Shown here one piece after another: positions 7,846 to 13,767 of a DNA stretch of 19,233 nt. The translations under genes were made by a program, and so were the position numbers. This DNA comes from Conexibacter sp. GTDB lineage: Bacteria > Actinomycetota > Thermoleophilia > Solirubrobacterales > Solirubrobacteraceae. The notes below the pieces were generated by a model. That model worked only from the letters and a program-made list of their open reading frames with translations, made no database searches and had not been told where the DNA came from. Location of the stretch: positions 1-19,233 of the forward strand of contig JAOPZP010000356.1 in assembly GCA_025964055.1 (NCBI GenBank), read 5' to 3'. Within the stretch, counting starts at the first letter, position 1, and every line of letters begins with the position of its first letter.

Positions 7846-8630
7846 GCCTCGCTCCCGTAGCTGTTGCCGACGATGAGACCCACGACCTCGTCCATCGAGG
7901 TTTCGCTGATCACGCGTTCACCCACCTTCTTGCCTTGCCGGAAGATCACCACGCGGTCCGCCAGTTCGAAGACGTCCTGCATGTTGTGACTGATGAGGAG
8001 GATCGACATGCCCTGGGCACGCAGCTCCTTGACGAACTCGATGACGCGGCGCGTCTCGCGCACGCCGAGTGCCGCGGTCGGCTCGTCCATGAGCAGCACG
8101 CGGCCCCCGCCGACGATCGCCCGCGCCACCGCGACCGCCTGGCGCTGGCCCCCGGAGAGGTCCCCGGCCAGCGCGCGGACGTTGGGCAGCCCGACGCGCA
8201 GCCGCTGGACGGCCTCGGCCGCCTGCTCGACCATGCGGCGCCGGTCGACGATGAAGCCGAACTTCGTCGGCTCGCGTCCGAGGAAGAGGTTGGCGGCCAC
8301 CTCGCGCTGGTTGACCAGCGCGAGGTTCTGGAAGACGGTCGCGATCCCGAGCTCCTGCGCGTGCCGCGGGCTCTCGATGAGGACTTCCTCGCCGTCGAGC
8401 CGCAGGACCCCCGCATCCGGCTGCACCAGCCCGGTGAGGATGGAGATCATGGTGGACTTGCCCGCGCCGTTGTCCCCGACGAGCGCGACGATCTCGCCTT
8501 CGCCGATGGCCAGCGAGACGTCGTCGAGCGCGGTCACCTGCCCGTAGTGCTTGGAGAGGCCCTCAGCGCTGAGGATGATCCGGCGGTCGGTGAGCGGGGC
8601 CGCGGCATCCGCCGCGGGCATGCCGCTCAT
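7842..8630 (-). CDS. Sugar ABC transporter ATP-binding protein, single-domain (FrcA-like)
   Basis: A 262-residue ATPase that powers the sugar importer. Walker A is GDNGAGKST (52-60), the Q-loop is Q101 in VFQNLALV, the signature is LSGGQRQ (158-164), Walker B is VLLMDEPTAAL (178-188) and the switch His is H215 in LLISHN. GDNGAGKST and the QNLALV Q-loop are typical of the monosaccharide (CUT2) class. Most CUT2 ATPases such as RbsA and XylG are fused dimers of about 500 residues; this is a single half, like FrcA, so a homodimer is expected. The start at 8630 gives an ATGA overlap with the IclR gene; a second Met three codons in is possible. Confidence 0.93.
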   Translation of the reverse strand: MSGMPAADAAAPLTDRRIILSAEGLSKHYGQVTALDDVSLAIGEGEIVALVGDNGAGKSTMISILTGLVQPDAGVLRLDGEEVLIESPRHAQELGIATVFQNLALVNQREVAANLFLGREPTKFGFIVDRRRMVEQAAEAVQRLRVGLPNVRALAGDLSGGQRQAVAVARAIVGGGRVLLMDEPTAALGVRETRRVIEFVKELRAQGMSILLISHNMQDVFELADRVVIFRQGKKVGERVISETSMDEVVGLIVGNSYGSEA

Positions 8631-9478
8631 CGGCCCGCCGCCGGGTCGTCGGCCGGCAGCTCTGAGGGCGCCCCGAGCGCGGCGGAGACCCTCGCGGCCG
8701 CCGCGCGCAGCACCGGCGTGATCGCCGCCACGTCGTCGAGCGTGAAGTCGAAGGCCGGTGCCGAGACGCTGATCGCGCCCATCACCCGACCGGTGTGGTT
8801 GAAGACGGGTGTGCCCACGCAGCGGATCCCTTTCTGGTTTTCCTCGTCGTCCAGCGCCCACCATCGAGCGCGGATGTCCTTCAGCTCGGCGTCGAGCGCG
8901 CGCCGCGACGTGATCGTCGTGTCGGTCCACCGCTCGAGCTTGATCTGGCCGATCAGCTCGTCCCGCTCCCGCGGCGGCAGGAAGGCCAGGATCGACTTGC
9001 CGATCGCCGACGAGTGCAGCGGCATCGTGTGTCCGACGCGCGAGGTCATCTCGTAGGGGCGGCGCCCTTGCAGCTTTTCGACGTACACCGCGACACGACC
9101 GTCGAGAACGCCGAAGTGGACCGTGTGGACGGTGTGCTGCTGGAGCTCCCGCAGGGCCGGCCCGGCGAGGCCCGCGTAGTTCACCGACTCGACGATCCGG
9201 CCGGCCAGCGCGAGGAGGCCCGCGCTGGCGCGATACGTGCCGCCCTCGCTGGTCTCGAGGTAGCCCGTGGCAACGAACGTGTGCAGCAGCCGGTGGACGG
9301 TCGACTTGGGCAGCTCGACGGCCGCCGCGATGTCGCCGAGCGCGATCGCCGGGCCGCCGTCGACGACGGCCTCGAGCACGCGGATGCCCCGCTCGAGCGC
9401 CGTCACCTCCCCCGGGCCAGGGCGATGCCGCGGCTTGGGTTGCCGCATCCCGTTCCGTACAGTGGAATGGCCTTCCAT
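8627..9478 (-). CDS. IclR-family transcriptional regulator
   Basis: A 283-residue regulator. The winged helix-turn-helix lies at about 25-85 (VTALERGIRVLEAV; DIAAAVELPKSTVHRLLHTFVATGYLE), and the IclR effector-binding domain follows, with HFGVLDGRVAVYVEKL, SRVGHTMPLHSSAIGKSILAFL (146-167) and the C-terminal GIRCVGTPVFNHTGRVMGAISVSAP (217-241). It is the first gene of the catabolic operon, so it controls its own synthesis together with transport and catabolism and probably the divergent aldolase/kinase pair. Its ligand is likely a pathway intermediate such as a 2-keto-3-deoxy acid, by analogy with KdgR-type IclR proteins. The start is uncertain: ATG at 9478 has almost no leader after the predicted transcription start, whereas the Met at 9448 would leave the candidate operator in the 5' leader and give a more typical length. 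Confidence 0.9.
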   Translation of the reverse strand: MEGHSTVRNGMRQPKPRHRPGPGEVTALERGIRVLEAVVDGGPAIALGDIAAAVELPKSTVHRLLHTFVATGYLETSEGGTYRASAGLLALAGRIVESVNYAGLAGPALRELQQHTVHTVHFGVLDGRVAVYVEKLQGRRPYEMTSRVGHTMPLHSSAIGKSILAFLPPRERDELIGQIKLERWTDTTITSRRALDAELKDIRARWWALDDEENQKGIRCVGTPVFNHTGRVMGAISVSAPAFDFTLDDVAAITPVLRAAAARVSAALGAPSELPADDPAAGR

Positions 9479-9515
9479 TTCTCGGCAGTATTAGCTAGCG
9501 TCGATCTCGTGTCAA
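9440..9515. promoter_or_regulatory. Divergent promoter region with IclR-type operator
   Basis: On the minus strand TTGACA (9510-9515) and TAATAC (9488-9493) are 16 nt apart, pointing into the iclR-led operon. On the plus strand TTGCCG (9440-9445) and TGGAAT (9463-9468) are 17 nt apart, pointing toward the aldolase. Between and over these lie TTCC (9453-9456), GGAA (9464-9467) and TTCC (9473-9476); TGGAA-N5-TTCCA (9463-9477) is a perfect-arm inverted repeat. The repeat covers the plus-strand -10 and the minus-strand start site, so one protein bound there could block both promoters. The -35 TTGACA is exact; the other elements are partial matches. Confidence 0.5.
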
Positions 9516-10204
9516 GCACAAGTGATCAACGCCCTCCCGAGCCGGTCGACGACGGCCGTCAGCAGGACACCCTCGGCCGCCTCGGCGACCACGGGGTCCT
9601 CCCGGTCGTCGAGGTCGACACGGTCGAGGCCGCCAAGCGCCTGCTCGACGCACTCACCGCCGGCGGCCTGCCGACCGCCGAGATCACCCTGCGGACGGCC
9701 GCCGGCGTCGAGGCGATCGGAGCGCTCAGGACATCTCATCCCGATGCGCTGATCGGCGCCGGCACCGTCCGCTCCGTCGGCGATGCGCAACGCGTCATCG
9801 ACGCCGGCGCCCAGTTCGTCGTCTCCGCGGTCACCGACCCGGACGTGATCGCGCTCTGCCACACGGCCGGCGTGCTCGTCGTGCCGGGTGCCTGCACCCC
9901 GAACGAGCTGGCCGCCGCAGGGCGCGCCGGGGCGAGCGTCGTCAAGTTCTTCCCCGCGGAGGCGATGGGCGGCACGGGCTTCCTCGAGGCGCTCGCCGGA
10001 CCGTTCCCCGACGTCCGGTTCCTGCCCAGCGGGGGCGTGAGCCCGTCGAACGTCGCGGCGTACCTGCGCTTACCCCAGGTGGTGGCCTGCGGAGCGAGCT
10101 GGATGGTGCGCCGGGAGCTGATGGCGGCGCAGCGGTTCGACCGGATCGAGGAGCTCGCCCGCGAGGCGGTCGCGCTCGTCGCCGAGGTTCGCGCCGGTGG
10201 CTGA
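9509..10204 (+). CDS. KDPG/KHG-type (2-keto-3-deoxy-6-phosphogluconate) aldolase
   Basis: A class I aldolase expected to split 2-keto-3-deoxy-6-phosphogluconate into pyruvate and glyceraldehyde 3-phosphate. Counting from GTG at 9509 (231 residues), E58 lies in AEITLRT, the glyceraldehyde-binding LIGAGTV at 81-87, the Schiff-base lysine K146 in VVKFFPAE, and LPSGGV and GASWMV near the C-terminus. FVVSAVT at 103-109 replaces the usual FxVSPG. The GTG is chosen because an in-frame ATG at 9467 lies within the predicted -10 element; neither start has a strong ribosome binding site, so the start is uncertain. It overlaps the following kinase gene by 8 nt, and the pair forms the lower half of the pathway encoded by the opposite operon. 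Confidence 0.87.
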   Translation: MSSTSDQRPPEPVDDGRQQDTLGRLGDHGVLPVVEVDTVEAAKRLLDALTAGGLPTAEITLRTAAGVEAIGALRTSHPDALIGAGTVRSVGDAQRVIDAGAQFVVSAVTDPDVIALCHTAGVLVVPGACTPNELAAAGRAGASVVKFFPAEAMGGTGFLEALAGPFPDVRFLPSGGVSPSNVAAYLRLPQVVACGASWMVRRELMAAQRFDRIEELAREAVALVAEVRAGG

Positions 10205-11300
10205 GCTGCTGCGGCTCCGCCCGCGGGAGGCGGCCGGCTGGGACCTCGTCGCGCTCGGCGAGATCATGCTGCGCCTCGACCCCGGCGAACGGCGCATCAC
10301 GACGACGCGGAGGTTCGACGTCTGGGAAGGGGGCGGCGAGTACAACGTCGCACGTGGCCTGCGCCAGTGCTTCGGCCTGCGCACGTCCGTGGTGACGGCC
10401 CTGGCCGACAACCCCGTGGGCCGCCTCATCGAGGACCTGGTCCACCAGGGGGCGGTCGACGCGTCGCACATCCGCTGGGCGCCCTACGACGGCACTGGCC
10501 GCGCGGTGCGCAACGGCCTCAACTTCACCGAGCGCGGGTTCGGCGTCCGCGGCCCGGTGGGGTGTTCGGACCGCGGCGGCACAGCGGTCTCCCAGCTGCG
10601 ACCCGGGGACATCGACTGGGCCGCGATCTTCGAGCACGAGGGCGCGCGGTGGTTGCACACCGGCGGCATCTTCGCGGCGCTGTCGGAGGGGACAGCCGAG
10701 GTGGCCGAAGAGGCGATGCGTGCCGCGCGCGCGGCCGGCGTCGTCGTCTCGTATGACTTCAACTACCGCCCGTCGCTGTGGCAGGCCCTCGGCGGTCACG
10801 ACGGCGCGATGGACGTCAACCGGCGTCTGGTCGGCCTCGCCGACGTCCTCTTCGGCGGCCCCGACGACCTCCGCGCCGTCCTCGGGGAGGACGTCGCATT
10901 CGACGACGCCGCGTCGTCCTGGCCCGCCGCCGCGACCTCCGCCGCGCTGTGCGGCCGGGTGGTCGAGCGCTTCCCGAACATCGCCGTCATCGCCAGCAGC
11001 CTCCGCGTGGTCAAGAGCGCGACGACCCACAGCTGGGGCGGCGTCTGCTACGCCGACGGCGAGGTCGCGCAGTCCCTGCCGCGCGCGGATCTCGAGATCC
11101 TCGATCGCGTCGGCGGCGGCGACGCATTCGCCGCCGGCGTCATCTACGGCCTGCTCTCGGGGTTCCCCGTCCGGGAGGCGCTCGAGTACGGCGTCGCCCA
11201 CGGCGCGCTCGCCATGACGACGCCCGGCGACAACTCCATGGCGACGCTGGCCGACGTCGTGCACGTCGCGGGCGGGGGCACCGCGCATGCGCTGCGGTAG
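10197..11300 (+). CDS. kdgK: 2-keto-3-deoxygluconate kinase, PfkB/ribokinase family
   Basis: A 367-residue sugar kinase of the PfkB family that would phosphorylate 2-keto-3-deoxygluconate with ATP to give the aldolase substrate. The N-terminal substrate-binding glycine motif is GGGEYNVARGL (45-55), DFNYRPSLW (187-195) is the signature common in KDG kinases, and the C-terminal PfkB motif is DRVGGGDAFAAG (303-314), with D309 as catalytic base. The family consensus DTxGAGD is changed to DRVGGGD. The protein is about 40-50 residues longer than typical KdgK, mainly through an N-terminal lead of about 15 residues and an insert near 232-255. It begins with GTG inside the end of the aldolase gene, indicating translational coupling. 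Confidence 0.87.
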   Translation: MAELLRLRPREAAGWDLVALGEIMLRLDPGERRITTTRRFDVWEGGGEYNVARGLRQCFGLRTSVVTALADNPVGRLIEDLVHQGAVDASHIRWAPYDGTGRAVRNGLNFTERGFGVRGPVGCSDRGGTAVSQLRPGDIDWAAIFEHEGARWLHTGGIFAALSEGTAEVAEEAMRAARAAGVVVSYDFNYRPSLWQALGGHDGAMDVNRRLVGLADVLFGGPDDLRAVLGEDVAFDDAASSWPAAATSAALCGRVVERFPNIAVIASSLRVVKSATTHSWGGVCYADGEVAQSLPRADLEILDRVGGGDAFAAGVIYGLLSGFPVREALEYGVAHGALAMTTPGDNSMATLADVVHVAGGGTAHALR

Positions 11301-11302
11301 CA

Positions 11303-11325
11303 CGCGGCGGCCCCTGGCCGCCACG
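11303..11325 (+). terminator. GC hairpin after the aldolase-kinase operon
   Basis: GGCGGCC (11306-11312) and GGCCGCC (11316-11322) form a perfect 7-bp stem with a 3-nt loop, extended by two further pairs beyond one mismatch. It starts 2 nt after the kinase stop codon and is followed by the pyrimidine-rich CTCTCAGTCCGTTCTC, not a U-run. It is a likely terminator or 3'-protecting structure separating the kinase from the tatA-like gene. Confidence 0.55.
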
Positions 11326-11366
11326 CCTCTCAGTCCGTTCTCAGCCTCCAACGAAAGCGACACGCC

Positions 11367-11534
11367 ATGCCCATCGGATTCCCGGAGATGCTCGTCATCG
11401 CCGTCATCGCGCTCCTGGTCCTCGGACCCAAGCGCCTGCCCGAAGCGGGCCGCAGCCTCGGCAGCGGCCTGCGCGAGTTCAAGGCCGCCATCGGGGGAGG
11501 ACGCACGGACGACCGCGATGAGGAGGCGAGCTGA
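11367..11534 (+). CDS. tatA: Sec-independent translocase subunit TatA/TatE-like small protein
   Basis: A 55-residue protein with the complete TatA/E pattern: a short exposed start MPIGFPE, one membrane helix MLVIAVIALLVLGP (8-21), the hinge KRLPEAGRSLG and an amphipathic helix with GLREFKAAI, ending in an acidic tail DDRDEEAS. TatA oligomers form the passage for folded proteins in the twin-arginine pathway. The usual N-terminal Gly-rich lead and the LP(E/K) hinge support the call; no tatB or tatC is nearby. The ribosome binding site is poor (AGCGA). It lies 66 nt after the sugar kinase on the same strand but beyond a hairpin, and converges with the export cassette that follows. Confidence 0.8.
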   Translation: MPIGFPEMLVIAVIALLVLGPKRLPEAGRSLGSGLREFKAAIGGGRTDDRDEEAS

Positions 11535-11579
11535 GCCGCCTGCTCGACGCCGGCCCTAGGTGCTCGCTCGCCGCAGCTG

Positions 11580-12650
11580 TCACGCCGCCGCGGGGACCTC
11601 ATGCAGATACGTCCGCGGCTGGTACCGGTACAGGGTCCCGTCGTCGTCGACCAGGTAGCTCTCGGCCCCGATGCGATGGTGGTGCAGGATCACGCGTTCG
11701 CTGCGCTCGGCGATCTGGGCCAGCGCATCGATGCTCGTCACGTCGATGACGGGCTTGGTCGGGTCGTGCATGATCGCCGCGATCGGAACGATGAGGTGTC
11801 CGTAGCGGCCTTGGATCTGCGAGGCGAGATCCGTCGGCCGGCGGCGCTCGCGCAGCGCGGTGAGCAGCGCGGCTCCGAGGGCGAGCAGGAACACGAGCAT
11901 CGCGCCCCAGCGAGCGGTGCCGACGGACAGGCCAAGGCCGCCGACGCTGAGCCGGTTCGGGGTGCGGGCGGTGGTCGCCACGCTCCCGCTGAGGCTGGGA
12001 GCGAAGCCCTTGGCGGTCGCGGGTCCGGCGCCACCGGCGCCCGACCGCAGCTGCAGCGGATCGAGCTGGAAGGTCAGCGGCGCGTCGTAGCGCGTGGCGA
12101 GCGGCTCGCCGTCGAGCGTCCCCTTGACGTGCACGCGCGGGACGACCTCGACGGTGAACGCGGCGCCCGACGGAGCGCCGATCAGCGTCTCCACATGGTG
12201 GATCAGCGCCTGCAGGCTGTCGAGGTCCAGGACGACCGAGGCGCTGGTGCTCGACCCCGTGAACGCCGTCGGCGGCTGCAGCTGCATGGTGCGGCGCCAG
12301 CCGGTCGGGCTGGTGAGCCGGACGAGGACCTCCTGCGTCCCGGACAGCTTGCTCGGGGCGGCGGAGGCGAGGCGGTAGGCGACCTTGACGCGGACGCGCC
12401 GCACCAGGCGCAGGAAGATCGGGTCGCCGGTCCTGACCGTCCCGCTCGGGTAGACGGCACCGGCCGGCGCGTCGGCGCGATAGGAGAACCGGACCTTCTG
12501 GGTGTAGGCGATCTTGCCGGCGACCGCGCTCGTGGCCGGGCGCGTCCACGCCAGCAGACCGACGGCGACGCAGAGCACCGAGACCGCGGCGCAGCCCGTG
12601 AGGATCATCTGGACGTTCGGGTTGCTGATCGTGTTGGGTCGCCCGGTCAC
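11580..12650 (-). CDS. DUF5305-like membrane protein with external beta domain (likely separate gene)
   Basis: This is the downstream half of the open frame described for the signal peptidase, given separately because it has its own GTG start at 12650 with GAGGAG eight bases upstream. The 356-residue product has an N-terminal helix (about 14-36), an extracytoplasmic beta-rich domain of about 160 residues with RFSYRADAPAGAVYPSG, RVRVKVAYRLAS and LTSPTGWRRTM, a second helix (about 248-267) and a cytoplasmic tail of about 85 residues. I recognise the domain pattern (FxYxA, YPSG, SG-T, GW-R) as DUF5305, known mainly from archaea next to signal peptidases; its function is unknown. The tail carries RPTDLASQIQGRYGHLIVPI and a His-rich LHHHR. 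The partners suggest a role in exporting, anchoring or assembling the small secreted protein encoded upstream. Confidence 0.65.
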   Translation of the reverse strand: MTGRPNTISNPNVQMILTGCAAVSVLCVAVGLLAWTRPATSAVAGKIAYTQKVRFSYRADAPAGAVYPSGTVRTGDPIFLRLVRRVRVKVAYRLASAAPSKLSGTQEVLVRLTSPTGWRRTMQLQPPTAFTGSSTSASVVLDLDSLQALIHHVETLIGAPSGAAFTVEVVPRVHVKGTLDGEPLATRYDAPLTFQLDPLQLRSGAGGAGPATAKGFAPSLSGSVATTARTPNRLSVGGLGLSVGTARWGAMLVFLLALGAALLTALRERRRPTDLASQIQGRYGHLIVPIAAIMHDPTKPVIDVTSIDALAQIAERSERVILHHHRIGAESYLVDDDGTLYRYQPRTYLHEVPAAA

Positions 12651-13163
12651 CGCGGGCGCTCCTCGAGGACGAGGTGGCGCTGCGCCCCGGCGACGGCTGC
12701 GACGCCGCCGCGTTCGCGCGGGGAACAGCAGCAGCACTCCGACGCCGCCGCACAGGAGCGCGGCGATGATGGGCGTGTGGATCCAGGCGAGCACCGAGCC
12801 GCCATGCGGGACCCGCAGCCACAGCCTGCCGATGAGCTCGGCACGGGGCGGGTGGACGGGGTCGACGAAGTCGTTGTTGTCGCCCTTGAAGACGTAGCGG
12901 TCGCCGTCGCGGCCGATGATGCGGTGCAGGATGATGCTGTGCAGCACCGAGCTCCGGTACGCGACGACGTCCCCGACCCGATACTCGCCAGCACGTCGCA
13001 CCAGCGCGAGATCGCCGGTGTGGAACCGCGGTTCCATGCTGATGCCGTGTGTCGTGACATAGGTCGTCGTTCCACCGAGTCCTGCGGGGCCCACCACGAG
13101 CCAGGCGACGGCGAGGAGCAGGACCGCGACGCCCGTGAGCAGGCGCGTGCGCTGATGTCGCAT
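11580..13163 (-). CDS. Signal peptidase I (Sec11/SipW type) joined in frame to a DUF5305-like protein; probably two genes fused by a frameshift
   Basis: As sequenced, one 527-codon frame. Residues 1-150 are a S26B signal peptidase: membrane helix 7-26, nucleophile S42 in HGISMEP, H80 in LHRI replacing the bacterial Lys, GDNND (94-98) and a second helix near 128-147. Residues from about 172 are a DUF5305-like protein. The start is fixed by AGGAGGA at 13167-13173. From about 12735 down to 12650 the open frame has roughly half of its third bases A/T and reads as an Arg/Pro-rich string, whereas the next frame has almost all G/C thirds, reads RGGVAAVAGAQRHLVLEERPR and stops at 12647, overlapping a GTG by 4 nt. 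I therefore think the native gene ends at 12647 (about 171 residues) and that one extra base, probably in the GGGG at 12720-12723, joined it to the next gene. A true fusion remains possible. Confidence 0.75.
   Translation of the reverse strand: MRHQRTRLLTGVAVLLLAVAWLVVGPAGLGGTTTYVTTHGISMEPRFHTGDLALVRRAGEYRVGDVVAYRSSVLHSIILHRIIGRDGDRYVFKGDNNDFVDPVHPPRAELIGRLWLRVPHGGSVLAWIHTPIIAALLCGGVGVLLLFPARTRRRRSRRRGAAPPRPRGAPAVTGRPNTISNPNVQMILTGCAAVSVLCVAVGLLAWTRPATSAVAGKIAYTQKVRFSYRADAPAGAVYPSGTVRTGDPIFLRLVRRVRVKVAYRLASAAPSKLSGTQEVLVRLTSPTGWRRTMQLQPPTAFTGSSTSASVVLDLDSLQALIHHVETLIGAPSGAAFTVEVVPRVHVKGTLDGEPLATRYDAPLTFQLDPLQLRSGAGGAGPATAKGFAPSLSGSVATTARTPNRLSVGGLGLSVGTARWGAMLVFLLALGAALLTALRERRRPTDLASQIQGRYGHLIVPIAAIMHDPTKPVIDVTSIDALAQIAERSERVILHHHRIGAESYLVDDDGTLYRYQPRTYLHEVPAAA
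12650..12664 (-). promoter_or_regulatory. Internal ribosome binding site and GTGA junction
   Basis: GAGGAG (12659-12664) stands eight bases before GTG (12648-12650), and the TGA of the neighbouring frame (12647-12649) overlaps that GTG. This is the usual layout of a coupled gene boundary and supports an independent start for the DUF5305-like protein. Confidence 0.55.
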
Positions 13164-13207
13164 CAGTCCTCCTGCTCCCCTCGGTCGCCTGGCGACGCGG
13201 CGGTTGC

Positions 13208-13241
13208 GGGGACGGCCCGTCTGCATCGACGGCCCGTCCCC
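13208..13241 (-). repeat. Long hairpin between the secreted protein and the signal peptidase genes
   Basis: GGGGACGGCCCGTC (13208-13221) pairs with GACGGCCCGTCCCC (13228-13241): 14 positions with one mismatch in the middle and a 6-nt loop. It begins 18 nt after the stop of the small secreted protein gene. There is no following U-run. It probably acts as a partial terminator or 3' stabiliser, so the secreted protein can be made in larger amounts than its peptidase. Confidence 0.6.
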
Positions 13242-13259
13242 ACTGCCGGCCGGGCTTGC

Positions 13260-13631
13260 CTAGCTGACCGCCACGTTGAACGTGCTGGCGCTGGCGGTCG
13301 GCTGAGCCGTGCCGAACGTGCAGACCACCGTCGTGCTCGGCGAGGCGTAGGTGCCGGCAGCGCAGTTCTCGAGCGCGTTGGTGTTGAAACCAGCCTGCAC
13401 CGTCTTGGTGCTGATGTCGCCGGTGAACACGAGGGTCGCGGCGGTGATCGTGCTGCCGTCGGCGCTCCGCGTGTAGGTCAGCGAGGTGGCCGTCGCACCC
13501 GTGATGGTCGACGTGCCGAAGCCCATCACGGTGTCCGGGATCACGTTGGCCGCGGTGAATGCAGCACCGCCGGCGGCAAGCGCGCCGATGACGACGAGTC
13601 CTGCGACGATGCTTCTCGGCTTGTTCCTCAT
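13260..13631 (-). CDS. Small secreted protein, probable substrate of the adjacent signal peptidase
   Basis: A 123-residue exported protein. The N-terminus MRNKPRSIVAGLVVIGALAAGGAAFTAAN is a basic start plus hydrophobic core with a late AAF-T-A-A-N junction resembling the signal region of TasA/CalY-type substrates of SipW peptidases. The mature part of about 95 residues is Thr/Ser/Ala-rich, nearly free of charge, and contains two Cys (in LENCAAG and VVCTFG) that could form one disulfide; it looks like a single beta-sandwich domain (TSLTYTR, ATLVFTGD, STTVVCTFG, STFNVAVS). I do not recognise a named family. GGAAGGGGAA upstream is an adequate ribosome binding site and fixes the start; in-frame sequence upstream lacks protein character. 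A structural or surface-fibre role is inferred only from the neighbours. Confidence 0.75.
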   Translation of the reverse strand: MRNKPRSIVAGLVVIGALAAGGAAFTAANVIPDTVMGFGTSTITGATATSLTYTRSADGSTITAATLVFTGDISTKTVQAGFNTNALENCAAGTYASPSTTVVCTFGTAQPTASASTFNVAVS

Positions 13632-13729
13632 TGGGTTCCCCTTCCGTAGGTCGCCCGGGTCGTGCCCCGGCGTTGACACCCGAGTCATCGGCCTCCGCTT
13701 CCGCGGTTTGAGCTTTTGGTAGATTTGTC

Positions 13730-13746
13730 CGCAACTGTCAGTTGCG
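13730..13746. repeat. Perfect 17-bp palindrome
   Basis: CGCAACTGTCAGTTGCG has 8-bp arms around a single central base. It is 99 nt upstream of the secreted protein start and 21 nt past the universal stress protein stop. As RNA it would be a 7-bp stem with a 3-nt loop and could act as a terminator for the stress gene; as DNA it has the form of a dimeric repressor operator controlling the secreted protein gene. The sequence cannot tell which. Confidence 0.5.
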
Positions 13747-13767
13747 TGCGCGCGCGAGATTGGCTGG

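Noticed and set aside
11527..11546. CGAGC/GCTCG hairpin as bidirectional terminator between tatA and the DUF5305-like gene
   Set aside because: Only five pairs around a 10-nt loop, expected by chance at this base composition.
11601..13649. A 682-codon plus-strand frame opposite the export cassette
   Set aside because: Low-complexity mirror of three genes with clear signal peptides and catalytic motifs on the minus strand.
13673..13678. Exact TTGACA on the plus strand
   Set aside because: No -10 box at the right distance and no plus-strand gene downstream; likely chance.
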